64,000 nt of DNA. It comes from Brachyhypopomus gauderio (taxonomy: Eukaryota; Chordata; Actinopteri; Gymnotiformes; Hypopomidae). The DNA is taken from the NCBI RefSeq assembly GCF_052324685.1, contig NC_135222.1, forward strand, positions 6,268,914 through 6,332,913, written 5' to 3'. The notes below the pieces were generated by a model. That model saw only the letters and a list, made by a program, of their open reading frames with translations. It was not told the origin of the DNA and made no database searches. Position numbers and translations under genes: made by a program. Position 1 is the stretch's first letter. Every line of letters starts with the position of its first letter. Of this stretch, positions 22,320 to 36,565 are shown piece by piece.

Positions 22320-23901
22320 ATGGCGCGTATGAATAGACCTGCCCCTGTGGAGATCACCTATAAAAATATGAGGTTTCTCATCACCCATAACCCCACCAAT
22401 GCAACTCTGAATAAATTCATTGAGGTAAGCATTTCCAGAATCCAAAACAAAGTTGCCCTTATTTTCTTATTAATAGCTATGAATTTCACTTTCAAAACCT
22501 GAAGTTTTCTGTTGGAAGAGCACTGCCTAGCCCATTGAGGATGGCTAAAACTTTTCAGTGGTGTGCACTGTTATACGTCTGCACCAAGTAGTCTGTCTTT
22601 GTAAATTTGAAATAGAGACAAAGCTATGTACAATTTGTATTATTTGGCCTGTATAAATTTCTAAAAAGGTGAAATCTGTGTAAATGTTTTGAATATAGAA
22701 AAACAGTAGTCATTCTTAATTTTTGAGCATGGCAAAATTTTGTTGAGCATTCCAGCATGAGTAAACAAACAAAAGGGTTTATTCTTCACCAGGAATTGAA
22801 GAAGTATGGTGTGACAACAGTTGTTAGAGTCTGTGAGGCAACGTATGATGCCAACCTGGTGGCCAAAGAGGGCATTCAGATTCTGGTAAGTAGTTCAGCA
22901 GTATGAAGTAAATGTAATGCCTTTGAAATAGACTTCCCAGAATTAAAGGTGAATTTAGTGGAATTATTGCATTGTCCAAGACCAATTATTTTCTTTATGC
23001 AAAACCTTTTAGGATTGGCCGTTTGATGATGGCGCTCCTCCTTCTAGCCAGATTGTTGATGATTGGCTAAACCTGTTGAGGATGAAGTTTAGGGAGGAGC
23101 CAGGCGGCTGCATTGCTGTCCACTGTGTAGCTGGCCTTGGACGGTAATGTTCTGTGGAAAAATGTCTTTTTTTGATACATCTCATTTTGATATTTTAATA
23201 AACAAAAACTTAACAGCTCCTAGTAACCAAGCAAATAAATTGTAGAAAAAAGGCTAAAACAATAGTAACCACTGTATGTGGTTTTGTTTTCTTTACTGTA
23301 ACGAAGCTGGTTGTGGTTGTGAAACTTTGCAGTCGTCCCTTAAACCTTGCTGAGACTGCCTTTGAGATTGCTCACTGCACCATTGGGCCGTATCGTTGGT
23401 CTGCATTGTGTATGCGAAAAAATAGCTGCTTTCTGAAAATTGCTGATGGTACATAGATGATGAGCTTGCAGAAAGTTTAGGAAGCACTGGTTTAAATGGT
23501 CATGATGTGTGATTTATTCCCACAGCGCTCCTGTCCTGGTTGCCCTCGCTATGATTGAGTGTGGCATGAAATATGAAGACGCTGTCCAGTTCATCCGACA
23601 GTACGTTTTGTTTTGTATTTGTTCTGTGCAACTAGAACAAGAAGCAGACTTAACATTGTTACTAACTAGGCACTAATGTAATACCAATCAGCACCTTTAA
23701 AGGCCTCATTTGATCAGAGGCTTAACATTGTAGGCAAGAGTTCGGTCTGTTCACATGTGACACGTGTATTGAAAACACTGCAGGAAGCGGCGTGGTGCAT
23801 TCAACAGCAAGCAGCTCTTCTACCTGGAGAAGTATCGTCCCAAGATGCGTCTTCGCTTCAAAGACTCGAACGGTCATCGCAGCAACTGCTGTATCCAGTA
23901 G
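22320..23901 (+). CDS. ptp4a1: Protein tyrosine phosphatase 4A1 (PRL-1), complete
   Basis: Small prenylated dual-specificity-type phosphatase that binds CNNM magnesium transporters. Five coding exons: 22320-22424, 22793-22885, 23013-23143, 23526-23600, 23784-23901, totalling 522 nt and 173 residues, the normal length. Visible: general-acid loop WPFDDG with Asp72, P-loop HCVAGLGR with catalytic Cys104 and Arg110, Ala111 after the P-loop Arg (typical of PRLs), Cys49 for the regulatory disulfide, a basic KRRGAF region, and the C-terminal farnesylation box CCIQ. The MARMNRPAP start and [10 protein letters not shown] end fit PTP4A1 rather than PTP4A2. Residue 98 is Gly where human has Cys in PGCC. 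A 3' UTR runs to about 24745 (ATTAAA at 24724-24729). Confidence 0.97.
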
Positions 23902-25705
23902 AGCATAAGCAGTGAACCTGCTGCTAAAGCAGGATCAAAGTGTTTCTCCAATATGGGCAGTGTGTTCTCTTAAGTTGGGAACGTGTAAAAAATATATATA
24001 TATTTCTGAAGAAATCGGTGTCATTCACTTGTGAGTATTCCCTTTTGTCTCGATTTAACATAGTAAATGCTGTCTTTTGGCAAGTTCAAGTGCTTATATT
24101 TGCTTGTTTAATCTAAAGAAGGATGTCGGGATGGCACATCTCTTATTAGCCATTGGCTTTCCCCCCGTCGGCAAGTTGTCACAGGAGTGTGCTCTGCCAA
24201 ACAAAGCGTTTTACAACCATGCAGCATCGGAATGATTATTTCAACTTTGTCCTTTTTGTTTTTAATGATCTTAAGTCCATCTTTAAGATGCCTGCCATGT
24301 AATGGTTAATATTTAAATGCCTTATTAAAGTGGAAAAGGCCATTTAATGGGGATACGTATATGGCATTTGATGTAGTTTACTTGTGAAAGATGTGTAAGA
24401 CAAGGAGAATCATGGATATTAAAAAATAATTGCTGTAGAGGTATATAAGGAAGCTGTTGGATCTAGTTTGTGTTGTTTATCCAAACTTTGTTTACTAATT
24501 ACTGCCATGTCAATAGTGTGATGTTTGTGTTTTGGCTTCAAACTGGACCTCTGTGTTATTTTGTATGCCTTTTTATTTGATGTGCATAACTTAATACTTG
24601 GATACTTGATTTGTGTATGATATTTGAAATATGTACAATTAGACTGGCTATTTATACTATTGATGGATATGTGATGTAGTATAGTGAGAGAAGTTGTAAT
24701 TGTTCACCAACTTGAGAGAGTACATTAAAGACAACACTGAGAACATAAGTAGTCTGAATTTCCTTCGTTCATGTTGATGTACTCTTCCATGCTTTGCATA
24801 CAAAAACGTGCAGAGCTTTATCAAAATCATTTATTTACCCCCTTTTCACAACTGTAGGTGTGACATTGAACCTTTTAATCAAATAAATAACGTAATAGAA
24901 CTGTCTTTTAGAAAAGAAAAGGCTTAAGTTTCCTTATTGCATGAAACCACACACTGAATGTAACTGCAAATAATAAATCTCTGATCTTATCAGATGCACT
25001 AAAAAATTAACACATGGATATCAATGAAATGCAATTAAGGTATCGGTGTAATTTGTTAAAGGAATTAAGTGTTAATTGATTTTTCAGAATATTTTACACA
25101 AGAATTTTAGGTCCATCAAATTGGTATAGAAAGGGTGACTGAGGCATACAGTTGATTGGGAGGCCATGAAGTATTGTATATTTACATTAGCCTTGTGTTT
25201 TAAATCATGTACAAACTGCAGCTGACTAATGTCACTACATAAAAGATGTGTGCACATTACAATTTTATTTAGCTTTTTCTCAGATGTACATTTCAGGTTG
25301 CAAAAAAATGTACTTAGAGATTCACTATGTAAGATTTTGTATGACCAGATTTTTTTTACGTTATTATTGAGAAGGCCTGAGAATTGTCAAATGAAGTCCT
25401 GTGTAAACAATTTTTAGACACTTTAGGCCCTTCAGGAAACGTACCCAACATGATCAAATATCTTTCTTGATCTCAACTAAAAACATCTGGCTCAAAATGA
25501 TACATGGCATATCTTTTAAGGAAAATAAAAATGAGTTCAATATGCACACACAAATCACACTCATGGTGGCAAAGTACTGCATGGCAACTCCCTGCAAAAA
25601 AACAACCTCCACTGAGGATGGATTTTCCCTCTGTAAGTCTGTGAACTCTTCTCCGACGTTCACACTGGGCTCAATTTTGCGACAACTGTCTACTTTTCCG
25701 ACCTC
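23902..25705. other. 3' flanks of convergent ptp4a1 and col9a1
   Basis: The ptp4a1 3' UTR occupies about 23902-24745. Candidate minus-strand poly(A) signals for col9a1 (AATAAA, seen as TTTATT on plus) are at 25264-25269 and 24830-24835. If the distal one is used, the two transcripts end within about 100 bp of each other. No other gene is seen. Confidence 0.5.
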
Positions 25706-28189
25706 TCAAAGGCCGTCGGGTCCCTTCATGTTGTACTCTTTGGCAGACTGCGATGCTGCCACAGCCTGGAGAACACATTGTGATGCCTCGCAGTATCCGT
25801 TAAGGCCAGCAGGTCCTGGAGGCCCTGGAACACCGGGCATCCCGGGAACTCCCCGAGGTCCTCTCAGCCCATCACGTCCGTCGCTACCGTACGCTGGATG
25901 CCCAGGTTCACCTGATGAGGTGAAGACGAAGGAACAGGTGGGTATTAGTATTCCGTGGCCTATAGACTTAGGGTCAGTTAAAGAAAAAAAAAACATTTTA
26001 CACTCACCTGGAAGACCAGGAGGTCCAGGTATGCCTTTGGGCCCTTGTGTTGTAGGACCTTTGTCTCCTCTATCTCCTGGGTCACCTTTGTAGGGACAGG
26101 ATAACAACAAAGATTGCACAAGGCTTATACACTTGTCTGGGAGCAAATTCGCATATCAGTCTTTCTCAAACAAAGTTTGTTTATTATGGTTATTTTGTAC
26201 CTTTAGGTCCTTTACGTCCCAGGAACCCAGGTGGTCCTTTAAGACCTGGCAACCCTCTGGTTCCAGGATGCCCTGGGAAGCCATTCTCTCCTGCAGGCCC
26301 GATGGGGCCGGGAGGACCGGGAGGACCTGGCAACCCAGCACTGCCGGACTCTGGTCTCTTCAGGCTGGCTGCCAGCTGAGCTAGCTGCTCTGTGAAGGAA
26401 ACGGGTTCGAGACGTCGGTCAAAGCCTAGTGCAGCACATTGTGTAATCTCTATCTTCCTGTTGCACTGACTGTGTTGCAACACACACGGCGAACACAGAC
26501 ATTGCGCACTGACCTTGCATAACCCTCATGCAGACCTGCTTAACATGTTGATCTGTTGGAGGTCGACCCTGAAAGACAGCGATGTAAGTGCTTAGCGAAG
26601 ACCGCAGGGAGACACAATCAGGCCTCCACTTTGTAATGGAGCAAATTTTCCAAGTCATGCACACCTGAGTCCCTCACCTAGTTCACTTCAGAAGTCCAGC
26701 CAATTCTATATACATCAATTTAACATGGACACACCATATAATTTAGATATGACGTGAAGCACCAAAGCTATTTCAGTACTAATAGCACTCCCTTGTGGCA
26801 AATAATGTTAAACGTGAGTGAGTTACAAGACAGGTCCATGAGGTGTTTCACCTCTAACTGTCTTATAACGTGCATAGAGAACGTACCGGTGGTCCTTGTG
26901 CCCCAGGCAGCCCAGGTTCCCCACGGTCTCCCTGCATGCCCCGTGGTCCTGACTGTCCCACCAGGCCCTCAGGACCCTGCTGTCCACGTCTACCCTCTGG
27001 CCCACGGTTCCCCGCATCACCTGGCTTTCCTGTCTGTATAACAGCAAGTAAAGTACATGAAGACCCTGCACGTGGTGCATAGTGACTTAGAACCTTCCAG
27101 CATTCCAGTAATGAATCTGGTTCTTGGTAATCAAAAGCAAAGTTCATGTAATGTCAGTGTTTTGTAGCCATGTGGATGTATGAAACTCACTGATCCCTTC
27201 TCTCCCAGATCTCCCTCATCACCCTGTAGGAAAATGTGAACATGCTGTTCAGATTGTTAAAGGCAAGATCTGTACTTTCTCACAAATTTTGTAGTAACTA
27301 AAACTTTCCATCTCTGAACAGACATCCTACCCCAACCAACAAATAAGCCAGAAAATAAGAATGAAAGCTATAACCATTAAATTACAACGGCTAATTTTAC
27401 AGCTTTAGAAAGGTGCTGAGACATACTCTCTCTCCTTTATCTCCTGGGGTACCTTCCTCACCGGCTGCACCCTAAAAGAACACACACAAAATCAAAAACA
27501 AACATATAAATTAAATATACTAATTAAAATACAATTAATTATTAATTGGCTATTAATTTAATCCCTATTAATAGGAAACATGCCACACAGAATTGTTAGA
27601 CCTACTTGTTCACCTTTTGGACCAGTAAGACCAACTGCACCCTGAAATATTGTTAAAAAAAAGCATTGGAATAATTGCAATATCAGTAAGAGTACTCATT
27701 CAATGTATTCACTTTCATTACAAAAAAAAAAATCAAAGAGAATTTTGATATTTTGTTCATTTTTTGCTGCCACTAACGTGCACTACTGCTGGTAGTTGTG
27801 AAATCTACATTACACAGTATAGTGCATCCCTGTAGGGGCTGACAGCTTACTGTACTGATTCAGATGTCAGACCAGTGAAAGTAATAAAGAATGAGGTGCA
27901 TGGAAGCCCCATGATTTGTGTGAAATCTGTCGTAGAATACTTACAGAATAGAGTACATGCATACATGAGCAAATAAATGAATGAATGGCAAAACAATAAT
28001 AATGACACTGTTAAACAATAATGGTATTGTTAATAAAGTTAATGGAGTCTGAAGATTACAGCCAAGTATATGTCTTACCCTGTCACCTTTTTGACCAGGG
28101 AAACCAGATGGACCTGGAAGACCAGGTAGGCCCAGATTCCCCTTTGGCCCCTGCAGAATAACATATTAATACACACACACACACGCGTG

Positions 28190-28231
<42 letters not shown>

Positions 28232-30948
28232 TTTAACCAAAGACTGACATGTATGTCTTTGATATCCTGTAAACCACACTGACATGCTCCAAGCCGAGCT
28301 GCACTGGGACTGAATGTTTTTGGATGAGTGTGTGTTGTGTGTATGGGTGCGGGTATGTGTGTGTGGGTATGTGTGTGTGTGTTGATTGCCCGATGCCCTG
28401 ATCTTGGCTCGTTTATGGAATTCCTGATGAACAGAGGGTTCTTTCAGGCCCCCTACCTACTCGGAATATCCTATTACCAAAGAAAATACCCCTGAGCAGT
28501 GAAACCTCCATAACAACCGCCTATTCATGGGCCTTTACCAACTGATCAGTGTAGTACAGCTCTTTATAAGGAGGGTTCATTACAATTTGGACCAGAAGGC
28601 AGATCTTCTTTGAATATTTGGGCAAATACTAAATGAAAATCTGAAAACAACAATCAAGACTAACGTGTGATTGTTGGATCTGGTGTTTGACATTTTGAAA
28701 ATGTCACTTATAAGTTATAACACACCTAGAAGGAATCCAATATATACCATAATTTCACACACAATGTAAAAAAAAAGTATTTTAGATTCAGTTGTCTGTC
28801 GGTATCTACAAATTAGGTACCGATATTAAATCTGATACTTTCACACAAACTGACACACAAACTGTTTCATTCTGACAGTGACATTTTAATGTGGGCCTCG
28901 TTGGTAATGGAAGGACTTGATACCAGCACTTCTGTTAAATTCCTTTACATTCCATCTTCTTCCTCTCCCTTCTTCCTCACTGTTGACATGTTTATCTGTT
29001 CTTCTGCTTCCGCATCGCTCTTAATCTTTCCACGCTAAAGTGCTACAGGTGCTCTATGTCATTTATTTAAAATCATGGTTCAGCACAGTCATACCCCATC
29101 CTAACTGGGCCCGCCTCCCTGTAATCTTCACACAACACTGTCTAGAAATACTTGAATTATCCAAGATATTGTGCCTGGTGATACTTGGATAATATCGTGT
29201 ATGGGTTTATTGTCTGGAACTGCTGGGTACTCACCCTCGGACCCGACAACCCTTGAGGTCCATCTGGACCCCTCTCTCCTCTCTCACCCTACAGGGAGAC
29301 AAGAGAGAGATAGAGAGGGAGAGAGAGAGAGAGGGTCCAGACAGTTGAGAGTGTGAACAGCAGATGCATGCCTGCTGCCTGCAGTGATGTGTTTGTGGAG
29401 ACATACTCACAGGCCCACCTCTTGGTCCTACTGGTCCCACCTCCCCCTGTTCACCACGTTCACCCTGCAGTCAACACAGCAGGTGAGTGATCGGTCAGTC
29501 AGCATGTGGGCAAACATCCACTGCTGCATCCATGTTCCCCACTACCCCAGCCGTCCTGCACGTCACTCATCATCCAGTCTCCTCGTCCTTCAGCAGGACT
29601 GCAGTGGTGGGCTAAAGCGTTTGTTGGTGTAGACTCACTTGTTTTCCATTGTTCCCAATTGGTCCTGCCACACCTGGATCACCAGAGTTACCCTACAGCA
29701 GAGAAGAGAGTAGTACTGTGAATAGTAGTAAACATGAATATATTAAGTTTAGCAAAGTCACCAAACGAATATCTCAGATTCTTCTTTGTACAGACCAGCT
29801 CATAATGGGGAAGAGAAAACATGTGAACACATGTGACTGCCTACCTTTGGTCCACTATGACCTTTTGCCCCTGGCATCCCTGGCAAACCCTACAATGTAG
29901 TAAATATATTGATTATATAAGATATTAATAGTCATTCTAAAAGAGGTTAAGGGTTGAGATGATTTCTGTTGTGCGTTGTTGCAAAGGTCTCACGTACAGG
30001 CAGGCCTTGAAGGCCAGCTTCACCTGGAGACCCCACTTTTCCAGTGATGCCCTAAAATGACAATGAGAGATATCAAGAGGGTTCGAGATGATTGATGGTG
30101 AAAAGCACCTGAATCAGAGCTGTCAAACACAGCTCTAGCAGGGACAAATGCTTTTTGGAGGTGTTTTTGACTACAGTCGTGTTCTGTCATCATGTTACCT
30201 TAACCCCTGGCATTCCTGGGATACCTTCACGGCCATCCACTCCTGGCAATCCCTTTGGGGAACATGCAAAATTGGTCAGTACATAGACTAGGTGTTTACT
30301 TTAATTTTTTATTCCAGATTATAAGATTTTTTTTCTATTATTTAGAATGCAGTACCAATGACTGGGCACTTACCGATTCTCCTTTAGGTCCACGTAAACC
30401 TGTAATGCCTGATGGACCTCTTAGCCCCTTAGTAGATATATATTAGATCAGTTGAATCAATCAATCAAACCAATTACTTTAAAATATATTTCTAGGCAAT
30501 TTTCAAATATAACCTTTTCAGTGCCAAGCAGCGACAAGAAAGGAACAGTAAATGTGTGATGTCTAACCACAGTGGGTGTCAAACACAATTGTTAATGTAG
30601 TGTGTGATGTCTAACCACAGTGGTTGTCAAACACAGTTGTTAATGTAGTGTGTGATGTCTAACCACAGTGGTTGTCAAACACAGTTGTTAATGTAGTGTG
30701 TGATGTCTAACCACAGTGGGTGTCAAACACAGTTGTTAATGTAGTGTGTGGTATCTAACCACAGTGGTTGTCAAACACAGTTGTTAATATTGTGTGTGGT
30801 ATCTAACCACAGTGGGTGTCAAACACAGTTGTTAATGGAGTGTGTGATATCACAAAGTTCACAGGGTTTTAAAAATGTGCATGTGTACAAAGTGAAGCTA
30901 GTATGATTTGGGATGATTGGTCTATTCACCAACAGTAGTTTCCAATTA

Positions 30949-30979
<31 letters not shown>

Positions 30980-33900
30980 CTGTGTTGTTTTGCTGATACT
31001 CACTTCACTTCCTTTTGGGCCAGTCTCACCCACTTTTCCTCGTTGCCCTCGATCACCCTGAAAAAGATAATTTTTGCTCAAAAATAAAGCTATTTTGTCC
31101 CCAGCAGGTACCACTGAGATTTCATATATTTTAAATATTTGAGGAAATATACAATAAAGATGAATACCGGAATAATATATACATTAATTGTAAATGATAT
31201 TGTGTAACTGCTGGGTCACAGTTTAACTAAGACAACTGTAAGACATGGTAAGACACATATAAGACACACTATAACTTGTCCTTAGACACACTAAACTCTC
31301 CTCAGACACTCTGAACTTTGAGTGTGTGCATGCTCAAATTAACTCCAGTGTACTCTAAGGTTACTCCAAGGTTAGTGTAACACATCTTAGGTGTAGATAA
31401 AACAGACAGGAAATCAGGCTGAAAAGGGGTTTGTAGAATAAAATAACCACATAGACTAACACTGCAATCATGTGATGTTTTATTAAGACCAAAGACCATT
31501 GGGTTCTTTGAGACAGAACAATAGTCAAAATAATATTCGGTGTTGAAGTAATTACTCAACAAAAGTAACCTGTTACAAATTACCAGTTACTTCTTTACAC
31601 TGAACTGACATTACTAGTAGCCTCAGAGAAAAGTAATCATAATCATTACTTTAAGTTGCTCTATACTAAACTGTTATGTAAATTAAGTTGCCATGGAGCA
31701 GGCTATGCTGTTACAGGGAAACATTATTATCTTGTGAGGGTACCTTGATCACATGTTGCTTTGTACCCTACTGAAACTCTAGTGATATTCATTCAGACAC
31801 TTACTGGGGCACCTGCAATTCCTTGAGGACCAGTGTCTCCATCTCCTCCGCGTGAGCCCTGTTTGAGAAAGTTCACTGTCATTTATCACATGTTAATCAC
31901 CATTTGTATTTTTTCTTTATTAATATGCTGACCTTCTTACCCTATCACCTTTAGGACCCATTATCCCAGCGATCCCTCTAAGACCCTGTGCACCCTGAAA
32001 TTACAACACACACATTTACAGTCCTTTTATATACCATATACACATCTGGTAAGGTTGGAGTACAAGAGCTGAAAATATGTATGTATTTCTGTACAGATAA
32101 TTTACATCACGGTACATATGGCAGTAATGTTACTAAGAGCTGAAGTGATGAAACTAAGGGTATTGTGTCCTAGAAACAAATGCATACAAGGTACACAAAC
32201 ACATTACTGGTAGTCCTGGTGCTCCGGTCTCCCCTGGGCCTCCTTGTTCACCCTCTTCCCCCTGAGAGAAAATACCAGAACTGTTAAATCCACACTGTGT
32301 CCCCACTTCTGCATAATGTGCATATATCTTACTAACGCTCCATATCCTGCATGGGCCTCAGCACACATGCTGTCACATAGCAACTCACAACATGCATCAT
32401 TTTCATCAGAAACTCTGTCAAATCCCATTTAATAGACGTCACCTTGTGGCCTTGTCTTCCCGGTTCACCAGATTCACCTTTCACACCTTTGTGTCCCTGC
32501 ATATAAAGAACGCTGACCTCAGATTCATCCTGAAGGTCACTAAAACATCACTGCATATAAAACGAAGCAGTTTTAAATTAACTGATTGGATTTTAAGTTT
32601 CAGATAAATGAATATTCAACATATTTTAGAGTGACTCACCTTCATACCTGGCAACCCGCTATAGCCGGCCAGACCATGCGTGCACGCATTTGGGCACTGA
32701 CAAACAGAACCAAAACCACAATCATGTCTTGTTATAGCATTTCTGACATATTGCAAAGTAAAACCAAATGTGCTTAGAAAAGAAAATAAACTGAGGTTGA
32801 ATTGCCACTGCATTGTCTTCATTTTGCTGCATTTTCATTGCCACCATGGTGTGATAAAAGAGAGGAATGAATCTTCTTTATGGATAAAAACACTAACATA
32901 GCAGCTTTTCCGTTACCCCAAGCCCCTGATGAAGGACAGGTATAAGGCTAAGGAACATTTCTTTAAATAGAACCTCTGCAGTGTGTACATGATGGAATCA
33001 ACTACATGAAAATAATAATTATTTCAATGAGACAGGAGATGTCTGTGAACATAGCAACTTCTGATGAGACATGAGTGAACACGAGTTTCTTACCAATTCT
33101 TCACCCTTCCAAACCCCAGGAGGACCCTAAAAATGTTTTCAAACAGGAAAATATTTTAAGTTTTTAGTATTTTCAGTGGCAGTATTTACTAATGATTTGG
33201 CATATTGTTCCGTAACTACTGTGAATTATTAGCTACAACTGAATCTAGCATGAAAGGAATATGAATACAAGTGTGAGTGCCTGGTGAGTCCTTGAAGTGT
33301 GTTTAACACTACTCATAAATACCTGAACTATCTCATGGCATTAAGAATAAAAGAACGACTGGGTGTAACTGTGAACATGGATAACACTGCAATGCAGAAC
33401 ATCTTGAAGAGAGTTGAGCAGAACTCACTCTCGGACCAGCAAGTCCTGGACTGCCCACTGATCCTCTAGGTCCCCGGCTTCCCTATAGCAAATCACATGC
33501 AATTTTAAAATCACTCTTTACAAGGTAAGGTTGGTAACACCATATTACAGCCGTCTACATACCGGAGGTCCAACTTTGCCCAGTTCTCCCGGTAATCCAT
33601 CTTCTCCATCTGCACCCTTCAATGGAAACAAGTAATGGTGGTAAGGGGAACTAATGTGTGCTGAGAATGTTCATAGAGAGATGACATGGACATCAGCTCT
33701 CCAAGGAGATGGAGACATCAAACATGCCGACTGTACACAGTCATAGGTGGGGAACAATCTTTAGCTTTCTGTTTTAAGTATGTGGAAGCTTTGTTTTGTT
33801 AAAACAGAGATTTCTGGAATTGCATTTCACCAAAATGAAATAACTGTGTTGTAAAACAGACTGGAAAGTTGGAAGCCCAGAGTGTTTTTTTTAAACATTT

Positions 33901-36525
33901 ACAACTAAATAGAGGGAACATGTAGCATCTGGGGAAGAGGGGGGTGATGGTAGTAAATATCTGAGCTTGCATATTTGCTCAAACCTCTCTAACCTTTGCT
34001 CAAACATTTTCTGAAACTTATCTAAACCTTCTCTAAATCTGGTGATTTTGTTTTTAAGAAATCTTAATAATGTCTCAGCAATTACTAAGAATGTTTTGCA
34101 CTTTTGAACTACAACTGTGAACAGATGCAAAGCACTTTGTAAGTCGCTCTGGATAAGAGCATCTGCTAAATGCCCTAAATGTAAATGTAAATGAACTTCT
34201 AAAATAAGTAAGTGTATCTTATCCATTATTTAGTCAATTGAGTTAATCAATAATTGCTAATATTATATCCTGGTATTATGTGTGTCTGTTGAAAGGTAAA
34301 GTAAAGATCATTCATCATGCAAGAACAATAACTGGGAAATAGCCAACACATATACACGATCTATGAACAGGAATGGTTCTCTTATAGTGGGGTCTCTCCC
34401 ATCCTTATGTAATTCCCCAATTACTCTGATCTGGAGGTCATTTAAAACATGCCCTACAGTTAACACAATGAAAATCCACTTCAGATTCTTTGCAACCATG
34501 TAATGGTAATCATGTTGTGTGTTTGCTGTATGTATCTCATTTCAGCAGCAGACAATCACAATTTACAAATCTGAATAAAACAGATGTGGTCAGCAATATA
34601 AATAGTGCCAGAACTGGAACTGTTTTTCAGTACTTAAGTTCCTGAAAGTAACAAGAGCCAAATGATCATCTGTAATGATCTGCAGTAAAAGAAGCAGCTA
34701 CTGTTCAATAAAACACTCACAGCTTCACCGTCCTCTCCAGCCCCCTAGACACAAGACAAAGGGAAGCAAAACATGAACACAGTGTAGTGAGAACTCTACT
34801 ATAAATATAAACACTTGAGCATAATGACTGCTGTTAACATGCGCATGAACAAACTTAAAGTGGGAAGTATTAAATAATGAAGGGGAAATTACACACATAA
34901 TTCATTTAATAGCAATAATGAAGTTTGATATTTAATTTTGTCTTAGCATTTAATGGTTTGATACTTTTTTACAATTTGTTTTCAAAACATTTAACGACCA
35001 AAATTAGGTGCTTCAAATATGGACTTGTATAAGGCCTCTACACTAAATAAATGTGAAAAAAAAACTAAGAATGAATGTCAGCATGAGAACCCAGTGTAGT
35101 ATTTATACTACAACATCAACATAGTCTTGTGAAAAATATAATGAATCAGAGCTGCCTATGCATCTCAAGTATAGCACATCACTGGTACCAGTAATCAAAG
35201 CCCCAGTCAGAAAATGAGACAACTTGCATGGTCAATACAACCCCAAAGCTCACTTAAAAACTGCCAGGAAAAAAATAGCATATGCAGTGCTATCTTGGTT
35301 GTTCCTAGTTAATTTTAAGACTCTTTAAATGAAAATGTAGATTATGTCTTTCACACGTTTTCCATAGTGTGGTCAAATGTGAATTACTTACAGGTTTTCC
35401 CCTAGGTCCGGGGGCACCAGGCTCTCCCTAGCAAAACCCATCAAATACAAGGCAACTCAGTCAAACCAACACTTACTACAAAAATATGGTGAGTCAACAT
35501 GAGAAACTGGCCATCTCTCCTATTGGTTTGGTCTGAACTTACTTTCGGTCCAATAGGTCCATCTGGGCCACGTTCTCCGCCAGGCCCAGTCAAGCCCTAC
35601 AGACAGAGTGAGCTAGTGAAATCTTGGTGCATAATTCCACAAAGTGTACTCTGTGGATCATCTGGGCCACACACAAATGAACAGTAATTCGACAGTACTT
35701 AATTTATACTGATATAACTGTAAAGAATGAATTTCTCAACATTGAAAATGTATTATAAAAACATTGAGGCCCAGTTTAGGGCTTACAGAAGTGGTTAACT
35801 GTAATTGCTAAAGGAATTTAGTTATTTAGGTATACAAATTTGTTAACTGGAATAGTTGTAACCACAATAGTGAGCCACATTTCGTTATCTCTCAGCGCAA
35901 CATTAAATGTGTTACAGAAAAATCCCAAAATAAAACAAAATATTTGATATTCTATAAAATATTGGAAGTGGTGGACCATTCTGTGAGCTCTGGGGGAAAA
36001 GGGAATCCTCTAAAGCCAGTAAACAATCCAGTTAGTGTGAATCAGGCACCACCCACTTCTACTCGTGTATATACAACAGAACAAGACTGAATGCTGCATT
36101 TAGCACTACAGCGACGGAACAGCATGCACACACCAGCAGGACTCTTTCACAAACTCCAAGAAAAGACTCCTCAAAATGTTTACCCCTGCAAATTTCTATC
36201 TGTTTCATCACTTTGATGCAAATACATGCCAATTAGGAGTAAATCCATTTGATGCTATAGTAACACATTTATTATGTCAGCTTGAAACCATTATTTCTCA
36301 TAATGAATACTGGTTTATTGTAATCTCTTATGCAGACAGTGAATGCAAAGTCTCCATGTTAGCACCGAGCACACTTGCTGGTAGGATGGCATACAGGAGC
36401 CGTTGTGTGCCTGATCCCCCCCAACATAAGGACCCATCTCATCAGCGGCTGCGGTGCGGCCCTAGACTCTTGGGCTTCCTCTCCGCACACAAAAAGGCCT
36501 CTGTGTGCCTCCAGCCTGTATAGGC

Positions 36526-36565
<40 letters not shown>

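Noticed and set aside
30551-30850. CRISPR-like repeat array
   Set aside because: Units are directly adjacent without unique spacers, in a vertebrate intron; it is a minisatellite.
31540-31680. A GTAATTAC/GTTAC-rich stretch resembling the ends of the 50166 hAT family
   Set aside because: No clear terminal repeats or target duplication; similarity may come from simple composition.
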